Assembly (NCBI GenBank): GCA_003522945.1
Contig: DPHR01000169.1
Location: forward strand, 684-39,221
Reading direction: 5' to 3'
Source of the DNA: Clostridiales bacterium
GTDB lineage: Bacteria; Bacillota; Clostridia; Oscillospirales; Oscillospiraceae
Length of the DNA stretch: 38,538 bases
A program made the position numbers and the translations under genes. Shown in pieces: positions 7,381 to 14,555 of the stretch; the first letter of the stretch is position 1, and each line of letters starts with the position of its first letter. The notes beneath the pieces are model-generated. The model did not search any database and was not told where the DNA came from. It saw only the letters and a program-made list of their open reading frames with translations.

Positions 7381-7980
7381 TCAGCCGACGACACGCCCAA
7401 ATACGCGCAGCTCGTCCCCCTCCGCCACACGGATGGGGGCATACCGCGGGTTGAGCGACACAAGCTCCACGCGCCCCGGAACGCGCTCGAACCGCTTGCA
7501 GTACCCCGCGCCGTTATAGAGGAACACGCCGATCTCGCCGGAGCGGAGCGTTTCCTGGCGATGCACCCAGACGATCTGCCCGTGAACAAAGCGCGGCTCC
7601 ATGCTGTCCCCGGCAATGCGCACGCCGAAGTCCACGTTCGGCGATACCTCGTCGCCGACTTCGACGGTGTCGTAATCCGTCCCGTCGAGCAGCTCGCCCG
7701 TACCGGCGGATACCGCCAGCCGGTAGAGCGGCAGCGTCCGCACGGCGCGCCGCTCCTCCGCGGGCGCAAACGCCGCGACGACATCCCGGATATGATAGAG
7801 ACGGCAGAGCTCCACAAGCTGACGGGCGCTCGGCAACGTTGTGCCGCGCTCCCACTTGCTCACCGCCTGCGTCCGTACCGGGAAGCCCGCCTCGGTGATG
7901 TATTTTGCCACCTCCGTCTGGTTGTATCCCGCGGCGCGCCGCGCTGCCGCCAGACGCGCGCCGAAGCTGTTGTCGTCCAT
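7381..7980 (-). CDS. LexA-type autocleavable repressor (XRE HTH + S24 peptidase)
   Basis: 199 residues. The N-terminal Cro/CI-type HTH (about 6-65) contains VRTQAVSKWERG. The S24 domain (about 85-199) has an Ala-Gly cleavage site in VSAGTGELL (A92-G93), the nucleophile in GDSMEP (S126) and the general-base Lys in GYCKRFE (K162). All parts needed for RecA-stimulated self-cleavage are present, so it is probably a damage- or stress-responsive repressor. It is divergent from the 96-residue gene across a region with three matching operators (8056-8135). AGGAAGGAG precedes the ATG. It differs from canonical LexA, which has a winged helix; this layout is CI/HdiR-like. Confidence 0.9.
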   Translation of the reverse strand: MDDNSFGARLAAARRAAGYNQTEVAKYITEAGFPVRTQAVSKWERGTTLPSARQLVELCRLYHIRDVVAAFAPAEERRAVRTLPLYRLAVSAGTGELLDGTDYDTVEVGDEVSPNVDFGVRIAGDSMEPRFVHGQIVWVHRQETLRSGEIGVFLYNGAGYCKRFERVPGRVELVSLNPRYAPIRVAEGDELRVFGRVVG

Positions 7981-8020
7981 GGGCGTTCTCCTTCCTGTGG
8001 GTCTGAAATTTTCTATCTAC

Positions 8021-8049
8021 AATATATAGGGTACTGCCAAAAAACGCAA
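8021..8049 (-). promoter_or_regulatory. Promoter of the XRE-S24 repressor gene
   Basis: On the minus strand, TTGCGT (8044-8049), a 17-base spacer and TATATT (8021-8026). The outermost operator copy (8056-8072) lies just upstream of its -35, allowing autoregulation. Confidence 0.65.
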
Positions 8050-8055
8050 GCCTTT

Positions 8056-8135
8056 TTCTCTTATAAAGCGAAAAATTACCGCTTGATTTCGCTTATAAAG
8101 CGAATTATAATACAATTAATCGCTTGTAAGGAGAA
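8056..8135. promoter_or_regulatory. Three phased operator copies for the S24 repressor
   Basis: The 17-base element TTCGCTTATAAAGCGAA (8088-8104) has perfect 7-base inverted arms. A copy with one mismatch is at 8056-8072, and a weaker copy (13 of 17) at 8119-8135. Centres are at 8064, 8096 and 8127, so spacing is 32 and 31 bases, close to three helical turns. The middle copy lies in the -35/-10 spacer of the plus-strand promoter and the third overlaps the AAGGAG ribosome site region, so binding would block the divergent gene. Binding by the neighbouring repressor is inferred. Confidence 0.7.
8083..8111 (+). promoter_or_regulatory. Promoter of the 96-residue gene, operator-embedded
   Basis: TTGATT (8083-8088), a 17-base spacer that is almost exactly the central operator, and TATAAT (8106-8111). 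This is a near-consensus promoter, as expected for a gene held off by a repressor. Confidence 0.8.
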
Positions 8136-8144
8136 TTTTTCGGT

Positions 8145-8435
8145 ATGGACGCGCTGAATATGCCTCTGGAGATGATCGCCGTATGCTCGCCGGACGGGGA
8201 GCTTTCCCCGGCGCGGTTCCGGCTGGAAACGGAAAGCGGCGAGCGCGTCACGGTGCGCATCCGTCAGATCCGCCGCCGGGAGGAGATCCGGCTCATGGGC
8301 ATGGAATCGATCCGGTTCGACTGTCTGGCACTGCTGGGCGGACAGCTGCGGCGCTTTGAGCTGCGCTACGGCGTGCGCGCGCACCGCTGGACGCTCTGGC
8401 AGTTTCTCGACCGGGATGTTCCCGCGAGCCGATAG
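8145..8435 (+). CDS. Small conserved-looking protein under LexA-type control, function unknown
   Basis: 96 residues, soluble and rich in Arg and Glu. It has alternating beta-like stretches (MIAVCSPDGELSPARFRLE, ERVTVRIRQI) and an aromatic C-terminal part (FELRYGVRAHRWTLWQFL). AAGGAG at 8128-8133 precedes the ATG by eleven bases. From memory, similar short proteins starting with a PxEMI-like segment and ending in a FELRY...HRW segment occur beside Y-family polymerase genes in Clostridia; I cannot verify this, and no polymerase gene is here. The operator arrangement argues that it is the main regulated target of the adjacent repressor. Confidence 0.75.
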   Translation: MDALNMPLEMIAVCSPDGELSPARFRLETESGERVTVRIRQIRRREEIRLMGMESIRFDCLALLGGQLRRFELRYGVRAHRWTLWQFLDRDVPASR

Positions 8436-8459
8436 ATAATCTACACATGTGACAAATTC

Positions 8460-8480
8460 AAAAATCTGTTGCAGATTTTT
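8460..8480. terminator. AT-rich hairpin after the 96-residue gene
   Basis: AAAAATCTG (8460-8468) and CAGATTTTT (8472-8480) form a perfect 9-base inverted repeat with a 3-base gap. Placed 25 bases past the stop, it may be a weak terminator. Its T-run is inside the stem, so this is uncertain. Confidence 0.4.
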
Positions 8481-8494
8481 AGCAGCGTTCCGGG

Positions 8495-8522
8495 TTGCAA
8501 AGCGGAAAAATTGCTATATAAT
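8495..8522 (+). promoter_or_regulatory. Promoter of the second PAP2-like gene
   Basis: TTGCAA (8495-8500), a 16-base spacer and TATAAT (8517-8522). Transcription would start near 8529, which rules out translation starts further upstream for the following gene. Confidence 0.7.
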
Positions 8523-8552
8523 GTGGTATATTGTAAATTCTTCCGTTATGGG

Positions 8553-9182
8553 GTGGTTCTCATTCGCTGGGACGTTTTCTTCCTGCTCTGGGCAGGGATG
8601 ATGGTTTTTCATCTGGTCACATATTTCGGCTCGCAGTATCTTGAGGGCGAGCCGCACACCGTGGGCGGCTCGCTCGACGAGCGCATTCCGTTCCATCCCG
8701 GATGGATCTATATTTACAGCTCCTGGTTCGTGCTGCTGCTCGGCGTGCCGGCGCTGCTCAACATCGTTGCGCCGGAGCTCTGTCTCAAATACATGCTCGC
8801 GCACAGCATTGACCAGCTTTTGAGCAACATCATTTATCTTATCTACCCGACGACGTTTGAACGCCCCGTACCGCCGAAGAAGGGGCTGACCGGCTTCGTC
8901 ATCGGTACGGTGTACGGCGCAAACCACCGCTTTCTCAACTGCGCGCCGAGCGTGCACTGCTCGGTGTCGTTCCTCTTCGCATTTGCCGCGCTCGCCGCGC
9001 CCATGCTGCCGCTGTGGCTGCGGCTGGTGATCGTTGTGTGGTCGCTTGCGATCGTCGCATCGACGATGCTCGTCAAGCAGCACATGGTCATCGACGCCGT
9101 GACCGCGCTGCCGGCCGCCGCAGTCTGCTGGCTGCTCGCGGGGCTGGTGAACTTCTCTTCTCTTGCCGCAAAGTTTTCTTAA
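8553..9182 (+). CDS. PAP2 / inositol-phosphotransferase-like membrane enzyme
   Basis: About 209 residues with roughly six hydrophobic helices. It carries the later PAP2-superfamily motifs in the form seen in Aur1-type inositol phosphotransferases: CAPSVHCSVSF (PSxH) and STMLVKQHMVIDAV (His and Asp of motif 3). It is likely to move or remove a lipid phosphate group at the membrane; substrate unknown. The frame is open upstream to 8469, but the promoter at 8495-8522 places the RNA start near 8529. I therefore chose GTG at 8553, which keeps the first helix (VVLIRWDVFFLLWAGMM). The start has no clear ribosome site and an alternative at the ATG pair near 8598 cannot be excluded. Confidence 0.75.
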   Translation: MVLIRWDVFFLLWAGMMVFHLVTYFGSQYLEGEPHTVGGSLDERIPFHPGWIYIYSSWFVLLLGVPALLNIVAPELCLKYMLAHSIDQLLSNIIYLIYPTTFERPVPPKKGLTGFVIGTVYGANHRFLNCAPSVHCSVSFLFAFAALAAPMLPLWLRLVIVVWSLAIVASTMLVKQHMVIDAVTALPAAAVCWLLAGLVNFSSLAAKFS

Positions 9183-9191
9183 ATAAAATCG

Positions 9192-9228
9192 TCCGCCGCA
9201 TTCCAATGGAATGCGGCGGATATTTTTC
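9192..9228. terminator. Bidirectional terminator between PAP2-like gene and wbpE-like gene
   Basis: Perfect 13-bp stem TCCGCCGCATTCC (9192-9204) / GGAATGCGGCGGA (9208-9220) with an AAT loop. It is followed by TATTTTT on the plus strand and CGATTTTATTT on the minus strand. It closes both convergent transcription units. Confidence 0.85.
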
Positions 9229-9237
9229 GTTTTTCCT

Positions 9238-10365
9238 TTATTTCAGGGCGCGGCGCAGCGCGTCGGTGACGGTCTGCACCGTCTCGCGCGTGAGGTACGG
9301 ATGCATCGGGAGGCTCAGCACCGTGGCGCACAGCTTCTCCGTCACCGGGCAGGGAATGTACTGCTTCAAGCCGTCGAACGCCTGCTGGGTGTGCATCGGC
9401 TTCGGGTAATACACCATGGTGGGAATGCCCTGCGCTTTGAGCTCCGATTGCACGCAGTCGCGCTCCTCCCGGCTGCGCAGCCGGAGCGTATACTGCGCCC
9501 AGCTCGAATACCAGCCCTCCGGAACGACCGGCAGGATCGCCGGGATACCGGCGAGCGCTTCGTTGTACATGGCCGCTGCCGCGTTCACGTCCGCGAGCTC
9601 GTACTTTTCAAGGGCGTCCATCTTCACGAGCAGGATCGCCGCCTGGATCGTGTCGAGACGGGAGTTCATGCCGATGCGGACGTTGTCGTATTTAAAAGAG
9701 CCCTTGCCGTGGACGCAGAGGGAGCGGATCATGGCCGCCGTTTCGTCGGAGTCGGTGAACACCGCACCGCCGTCGCCGTAGCAACCGAGGGGCTTCGCGG
9801 GGAAGAAGGACGTGCATGCCGCGTCACCGAAAGCGCCGTTGCGCTTGCCGTGCAGCATGCCGCCGAAGCCCTGCGCCGCGTCCTCCAGGAAGAGCAGGCC
9901 GTGCTTTTTGCACACGGCGGCGACCGCCTCATGGTCTGCGGGCAGGCCGAAGAGATCGACGTCCACCACAGCCTTCGGCATGAGCTTTCCTTCCGCAATA
10001 ACGGCTTCGATGGCCGCCTCAAGACTTTTCGCGTCCGCGTTGAACGTATCGGCGCAGACATCATAGAATACCGGCGTGCCGCCCACGGAGGAAACGACCT
10101 CGCCCGAGGCGAAGAACGTGAAGTCCGGCACGAACACGGCGTCGCCGGGGCCGACGCCCCACGCCATCATGCACAGCTCCAGCGCGTCGGTGCCGTTGCC
10201 GCAGGTGATGCAGTGCTTCCGCCCGACGTAGGCGGCAAGACGCTCCTCAAGCGTTTTCACCTGCTCGCCGCTGATGAAATGCGCGCCGGACGCCACGGCG
10301 ATCATGGCCGCGTCCATCTCCGGCTTCAAAACCTCATACTGCTTTTGCAGATCACGAAATTGCAT
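9238..10365 (-). CDS. wbpE: DegT/DnrJ/EryC1-type sugar aminotransferase, WbpE-like
   Basis: PLP-dependent transaminase of 375 residues. It is predicted to aminate UDP-2-acetamido-2-deoxy-3-keto-glucuronate at C3 using glutamate. Visible marks are CGNGTDALELCM (about 55-66), the PLP-ring Asp in FLEDAAQGFGG (D162), and the Schiff-base Lys in TSFFPAKPLGCYGDGGA (K191). The start ATG at 10365 shares one base with the preceding stop (TAATG) and has GGAGG upstream; the longer open frame lies inside the acetyltransferase gene and is ignored. The specific role comes from neighbours forming a full WbpA-I-B-D-E set. It is the last gene of the operon. Confidence 0.88.
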   Translation of the reverse strand: MQFRDLQKQYEVLKPEMDAAMIAVASGAHFISGEQVKTLEERLAAYVGRKHCITCGNGTDALELCMMAWGVGPGDAVFVPDFTFFASGEVVSSVGGTPVFYDVCADTFNADAKSLEAAIEAVIAEGKLMPKAVVDVDLFGLPADHEAVAAVCKKHGLLFLEDAAQGFGGMLHGKRNGAFGDAACTSFFPAKPLGCYGDGGAVFTDSDETAAMIRSLCVHGKGSFKYDNVRIGMNSRLDTIQAAILLVKMDALEKYELADVNAAAAMYNEALAGIPAILPVVPEGWYSSWAQYTLRLRSREERDCVQSELKAQGIPTMVYYPKPMHTQQAFDGLKQYIPCPVTEKLCATVLSLPMHPYLTRETVQTVTDALRRALK

Positions 10366-10934
10366 TAGTCCTTTACCTCCGTAAGTCCGTTTTCGCCCTC
10401 GCGGTATTTCCGGCCGCATTTGGGGCAGTTCAGTCCATTTTTCAAAAGCTCGCCGCATTCACACGCCCAGCCGCAGCGCCGCGCCGGGACGCCGAGCATC
10501 AGCGCGTGGTCCGGCACATTGTCCGCGACCACCGCGCCCGCGCCGATGAGCGCCCAGCGCCCGACGGTGTGACCGCAGACGATCGTGGCGTTTGCGCCGA
10601 TGGACGCGCCCTCGCGGATGAGCGTCTTTTTATAACCCGCCGCGCCCTTGGGATACTTCGCGCGCGGCGTGAGATCGTTTGTAAATACGCAGCTCGGGCC
10701 GCAGAACACATAGTCCTCCAGCTCCACGCCCTCGTACACCGAGACGTTGTTCTGGAGCTTGCAGCCGTCGCCGATGCGGACATTATTCGATACGTTCACA
10801 TTCTGGCCGAGCGAGCAATGTCTGCCGATGAGAGCGCCCTTCTGGATGTGACAGAAATGCCAGATGCGCGTCCCCTCGCCGATCGTGACGCCCTCGTCCA
10901 CCACGCTGGACGGATGTACATAGTATTCGCTCAC
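10365..10934 (-). CDS. wbpD: UDP-sugar 3-N-acetyltransferase, left-handed beta-helix, WbpD-like
   Basis: 189 residues. Hexapeptide repeats run from about residue 8 to 150 (for example VTIGEGTRIWH, ALIGRHCSLGQN, ASIGANATIVCG, ALIGAGAVV), the acetyl-CoA-dependent left-handed beta-helix fold. The C-terminal tail carries CECG and CPKCG, a zinc-ribbon-like pair seen in other WbpD-type proteins. It is predicted to acetylate the C3 amine made by the WbpE-like enzyme. The start is GTG at 10934, overlapping the previous TGA as GTGA with GGGAGG upstream. It is coupled to the aminotransferase by a TAATG junction. Confidence 0.88.
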   Translation of the reverse strand: MSEYYVHPSSVVDEGVTIGEGTRIWHFCHIQKGALIGRHCSLGQNVNVSNNVRIGDGCKLQNNVSVYEGVELEDYVFCGPSCVFTNDLTPRAKYPKGAAGYKKTLIREGASIGANATIVCGHTVGRWALIGAGAVVADNVPDHALMLGVPARRCGWACECGELLKNGLNCPKCGRKYREGENGLTEVKD

Positions 10935-12001
10935 CGGTCAAACCTCCCAACATAGTCCATCGTCGAGCCGCGAGAGAGCGGGAAGCGCACGGGCTTTCCG
11001 CTCGCGGCGGATTCGTATATGCCGAGCACGAGTTCGAGCGCCTTTCGCCCCTCGATACCGGAGCAGACCGGCTCGCGGTCGTGTTCGATCGCGTCGATCA
11101 TGTCGCGGTAGAGCGGCGTGTGGCCCGTGCCCATGTCCGCAACGGCGTATTTTTCGATCGCCCCCGGAAGGGAATCCGTGCCGTTTTCAAACTGCCAGCG
11201 TTCGACCTGATCGAGATACTTGCCGGACACGAACACCGTGCCGGTCTCGCCGAACACGGCAAGCGCGTCGCTGAGATTATTGGGATACACGTTCACCGTG
11301 CCCTCCACGGTCGCATAGGCGCCATTCTTAAAGCGGATGAGCGCGAGACCCATATCCTCGGCCTCGATGTACGGATGCGTCAGGCGGTCGGTGTAGGCGA
11401 ATACCTCGTCCGCGTCGCCGAACATCCATTGCAGAAGGTCGGTATAGTGGATGCACTGGTTCATGAGCGTGCCGCCGTCGTTCTTCCACGTGCCGCGCCA
11501 TTTTCCGGCGTCAAAGTACGCCTTGTTGCGGTTGCGGCGGATCTGCGCCGCGCCGTGCAGAAGACGGCCGAAGCTGCCGTCCGCGACTTCCGCGTGCAGC
11601 GCGCGCATCGACGGGCAGAACCGGAGCTGATGGTTCACACAGAGCTTCACGCCGTTTTTCGCGGCCGTTTCGATCATCGCGTCGGCGTCCTCGAGCGAGA
11701 GCGCGACCGGCTTTTCCACGATCACGTTCGTCCCGGCTTCGAGACAATCGCAGACGATCTGCCGCTTGATGCCGCTGCCGAGAGCGACCGCCGTGAGAGC
11801 GGGGCGCTGCTCGGAGAGCATGGCGCGGTAGTCGGCGTAGAGCTTCACGCCGGAGCGCTTCTCCTCCGGGAGCATCGCAAGCGCCTTTTCGCGGTTTTCC
11901 TCCACGAGATCGCAGAGCGCGACGATCTCCAGCCCGGTCTCGAGCGCGGCGCGGATATGGTTGGCGCAGATCATCCCGCAGCCGATGAGAGCATATTTCA
12001 T
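10931..12001 (-). CDS. wbpB: Gfo/Idh/MocA oxidoreductase, WbpB-like UDP-GlcNAcA 3-dehydrogenase
   Basis: 356 residues. The N-terminal Rossmann domain opens MKYALIGCGMICANHI, and the family EKP motif is at about 96-98 (NVIVEKPVALS). The C-terminal alpha/beta substrate domain includes GGTLMNQCIHYTDLLQWMFG with the catalytic-region His. It is predicted to oxidise C3 of UDP-GlcNAc uronic acid with NAD+. The ATG overlaps the 2-epimerase stop (ATGA). The family is broad, so the substrate is inferred from the surrounding WbpA/I/D/E-like genes. Confidence 0.87.
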   Translation of the reverse strand: MKYALIGCGMICANHIRAALETGLEIVALCDLVEENREKALAMLPEEKRSGVKLYADYRAMLSEQRPALTAVALGSGIKRQIVCDCLEAGTNVIVEKPVALSLEDADAMIETAAKNGVKLCVNHQLRFCPSMRALHAEVADGSFGRLLHGAAQIRRNRNKAYFDAGKWRGTWKNDGGTLMNQCIHYTDLLQWMFGDADEVFAYTDRLTHPYIEAEDMGLALIRFKNGAYATVEGTVNVYPNNLSDALAVFGETGTVFVSGKYLDQVERWQFENGTDSLPGAIEKYAVADMGTGHTPLYRDMIDAIEHDREPVCSGIEGRKALELVLGIYESAASGKPVRFPLSRGSTMDYVGRFDR

Positions 12002-13071
12002 AGTTTTGTCTCCCGCAGAATATCGCAGATTTTTTCCGCCGCGTGGCCGTCGCCGAACGGCTGGTAGGCCGGGTCGATGTGCTGCTCGGCGGAGAGCTTT
12101 TTCAGAATATCGTTTTTGTCCGGCCGGGCGAGCTGATTGCGGTTATCGACCATTGTCTCCGGCCACACCACATGATCCATAACGAGCAGGCACTGCACAC
12201 CGGCATAGAATGCTTCGCACTGCAATCCGCCGGAGTCGGTAACGATTTTTTTCGCATGCTGCGTGAGATGCACCGAATCGGAATACCCAACTGGCTGCGT
12301 AAGAATGATGTTTTTAAAGCCGTGCCGCTCGCGCAGACGCAGCGCACGGGCATGGTTGCGCGGATGCACTGCGTAGATCGTCGGCGCATCAAGGCTGTCC
12401 ATGGCGGAGAATATCTCAGTGAGCGCTTCGTCGCTGCCGGTGTTTTCCTGCCGGTGGCAGGTCATGAAGTAATACTCCTTCGGCACGGTCACAGCCTTGC
12501 CGTCAAAGTCCAGAATGTTGGGGTGCTCCCACGGCTGGTTGGCAAAATGCAGAAACGAATCGTACATGATGTTGCCCACGAGGTGCGCCTTGGCGGCGAG
12601 ATTTTCCTTCCGGAGATTTTCCATGCAGGACTCCGTCGCCGCGAAAAGAAGGCGCGAGCAGTGGTCTGTGCAGACGCGGTTAATCTCTTCGGGGTTGTCG
12701 TTCGTGCCGAGACGGTTGCCCGCCTCCACATGCAGCACGGGGATCATCAGCTTCACCGCCGCGAGCGCCGCAGCCAGCGTGGAGTTCGTGTCGCCGTACA
12801 CGAGAAGCGCGTCCGGCGTTTCGGCAAGGAGAACCTTTTCGATCTCGATGAGCATGCGTCCGGTCATTTCGCCATGCGTTCCACCGGCGATGCCGAGGTT
12901 ATAGTCCGGCCGGGGGATTCCCATCTCCTGAAAGAAGATGTCCGACATATTGGCGTCATAGTGCTGACCGGTGTGGACAAGAATCTCCCGGTGTTCGCGC
13001 CGGAGAGCACGAGAACCGGCCGCAGCTTTGATAAACTGCGGCCGGGCTCCGACGACGGTAACGATCTTCAT
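11998..13071 (-). CDS. wbpI: Non-hydrolysing UDP-sugar 2-epimerase, WbpI-like
   Basis: 357 residues. GT-B-like epimerase with VVGARPQFIKAA at the N-terminus, YGDTNSTLAAALAA, HVEAGNR, HPRNHAR and TDSGGLQCEAFYAG, the standard WecB-family landmarks. It differs clearly from the second epimerase in the window (22830-23924). Within this operon it should invert C2 of UDP-2,3-diacetamido-glucuronate to give the mannuronate form, as WbpI does in Pseudomonas. It begins one base after the dehydrogenase stop (TAAAATG). Confidence 0.87.
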   Translation of the reverse strand: MKIVTVVGARPQFIKAAAGSRALRREHREILVHTGQHYDANMSDIFFQEMGIPRPDYNLGIAGGTHGEMTGRMLIEIEKVLLAETPDALLVYGDTNSTLAAALAAVKLMIPVLHVEAGNRLGTNDNPEEINRVCTDHCSRLLFAATESCMENLRKENLAAKAHLVGNIMYDSFLHFANQPWEHPNILDFDGKAVTVPKEYYFMTCHRQENTGSDEALTEIFSAMDSLDAPTIYAVHPRNHARALRLRERHGFKNIILTQPVGYSDSVHLTQHAKKIVTDSGGLQCEAFYAGVQCLLVMDHVVWPETMVDNRNQLARPDKNDILKKLSAEQHIDPAYQPFGDGHAAEKICDILRETKL

Positions 13072-13072
13072 T

Positions 13073-14377
13073 TTAGAGCACCTCGATGTTGCCGCGCTCG
13101 GTGACGGCCTTCATCGCGTTCTTGGTGTCGAAAACAAATTTTGCGTTTTTCTGCACGAAGGCATAGTCCACATTCGTGTGCGCGGTCGTGACCATGACGA
13201 GGTCGGCCTCGCGTAGCGCTTCTTCCGTGAGCGCCGGGATGCCGGTCATGCTCATGCCCTTCCAGCGGAAGGACGGCACCCACGGGTCGTAGTACGCGAT
13301 CTCTGCGCCGCGCTTTTGAAGCTCCTTGATGACGTTGATCGCCGGGCTCTCGCGGAAGTCGGCAATATTCTGCTTGTAGGCGACGCCCAGCACAAGGATC
13401 TTCGCGCCGTTCATCGACTTTTTGAAGGTGTTGAGGATGCGGGCGGCGCGGTCCACGCAGTACTCGGGCATGCGGTCGTTGACCATCATGGACGATTCGA
13501 TCATCGAGGTGTGGAAGCCGTATTCGCGCGCCTTCCAGCTCAGATAATAGGGGTCGAGCGGGATGCAGTGGCCGCCGAGACCAGGGCCGGGATAGAACGC
13601 CTGGAAGCCGTAGGGCTTGCTTTTGGCCGCGTCGATCACTTCCCAGATGTTGATGCCCATCCGGTCGCAGAGAATGGCAAGCTCGTTGATGAGGCCGATG
13701 TTCACGTTGCGGTAGGTGTTCTCGAGGATCTTCTCCATCTCGGCGATGGCGGGAGAGGAGACTTTATAGACCGGCGCTTCAAGGACGGTCTCATACATGG
13801 CCGCGGCGATCTCGGTGCACTTGGGCGTGCAGCCGCCGACGACCTTGGGGGTGTTCTTCGTTTTATAGATCAGGTTGCCCGGATCTACTCGCTCGGGCGA
13901 GAAGGCAAGATAGAAGTCCTCGCCGCACTTGAGACCGGACTTTTCGAGGATGGGCTTGCAAAGCTCCTCGGTCGTGCCGGGATACGTCGTGGATTCGAGC
14001 ACGACGAGCATGTCCTTATGGACGTACGGCATGATGCTCTCCGTGGAGGAGCGGACGTAGCTGATGTCCGGCTGCTGGTGAGCGTCGAGCGGCGTCGGCA
14101 CGCAGATGCACACGCAGTCGCACTTCGCCGCGTCGGCAAAGTTGGCCGTGGCGACGAGCTGTCCGGCCTTGACGAGCGCTTCGAGATCCTCGTTCACCAC
14201 ATCGCCAATGTAGTTTTTACCGGCGTTGACCATATCCACTTTTTCTTTCTGCACGTCAAAGCCATAGACCTTGAAGCCGGCCTTCGCCTTTTCCACCGCA
14301 AGCGGCAGGCCGACGTAGCCAAGGCCGATAACGCCGAGAGTAGCTTCTCTGGCAAGCAGTTTTTCCTTGAGTCCCAT
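13073..14377 (-). CDS. wbpA: UDP-N-acetylglucosamine 6-dehydrogenase, WbpA-like
   Basis: 434 residues. NAD-dependent four-electron oxidation of UDP-GlcNAc to the uronic acid, the first step of the pathway. Seen are the dinucleotide-binding GLGYVGLP (18-25), the FSPERVDPGN block (159-168), the catalytic Cys in GGHCIPLDPYY (C271), and a C-terminal UDP-binding domain with GVAYKQNIADFRESPA. The start ATG at 14377 has GAGG eight bases upstream; the longer open frame would run into the promoter. It is first in the wbp-like operon. A UDP-ManNAc dehydrogenase (WecC) is the main alternative. Confidence 0.88.
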   Translation of the reverse strand: MGLKEKLLAREATLGVIGLGYVGLPLAVEKAKAGFKVYGFDVQKEKVDMVNAGKNYIGDVVNEDLEALVKAGQLVATANFADAAKCDCVCICVPTPLDAHQQPDISYVRSSTESIMPYVHKDMLVVLESTTYPGTTEELCKPILEKSGLKCGEDFYLAFSPERVDPGNLIYKTKNTPKVVGGCTPKCTEIAAAMYETVLEAPVYKVSSPAIAEMEKILENTYRNVNIGLINELAILCDRMGINIWEVIDAAKSKPYGFQAFYPGPGLGGHCIPLDPYYLSWKAREYGFHTSMIESSMMVNDRMPEYCVDRAARILNTFKKSMNGAKILVLGVAYKQNIADFRESPAINVIKELQKRGAEIAYYDPWVPSFRWKGMSMTGIPALTEEALREADLVMVTTAHTNVDYAFVQKNAKFVFDTKNAMKAVTERGNIEVL

Positions 14378-14423
14378 ATGTATTTCCTCGATTCCGTTAC
14401 GAAGTTGATAAGCTATCCTTAGG

Positions 14424-14452
14424 ATAATATCACGGCTGATCCGTTTTTTCAA
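14424..14452 (-). promoter_or_regulatory. Promoter of the wbp-like operon
   Basis: On the minus strand, TTGAAA (14447-14452), a 17-base spacer and TATTAT (14424-14429). An imperfect palindrome TATCC-TTA-GGATA (14414-14426) sits at the predicted start of transcription and could be an operator. No clear terminator separates this promoter from the gene upstream. Confidence 0.7.
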
Positions 14453-14555
14453 GAATCAACGTGTATTGCGCCGAAAAAACGTTTTACGGGTATTGCGGTG
14501 TACAACCTCCGGCGGAACAATTCTGCGCTCCGGCCATTCCGCCGCGCCGTTCGGT

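Noticed and set aside
8469..8552. N-terminal extension of the second PAP2-like protein from a TTG codon
   Set aside because: The stretch contains a hairpin and a TTGCAA/TATAAT promoter, so it is unlikely to be translated.
14510..14544. Hairpin CGGCGGAA / TTCCGCCG after the TupA-like gene as a terminator
   Set aside because: The loop is 19 bases and no T-run follows on the minus strand, so I do not call a terminator; read-through into the wbp-like operon is possible.
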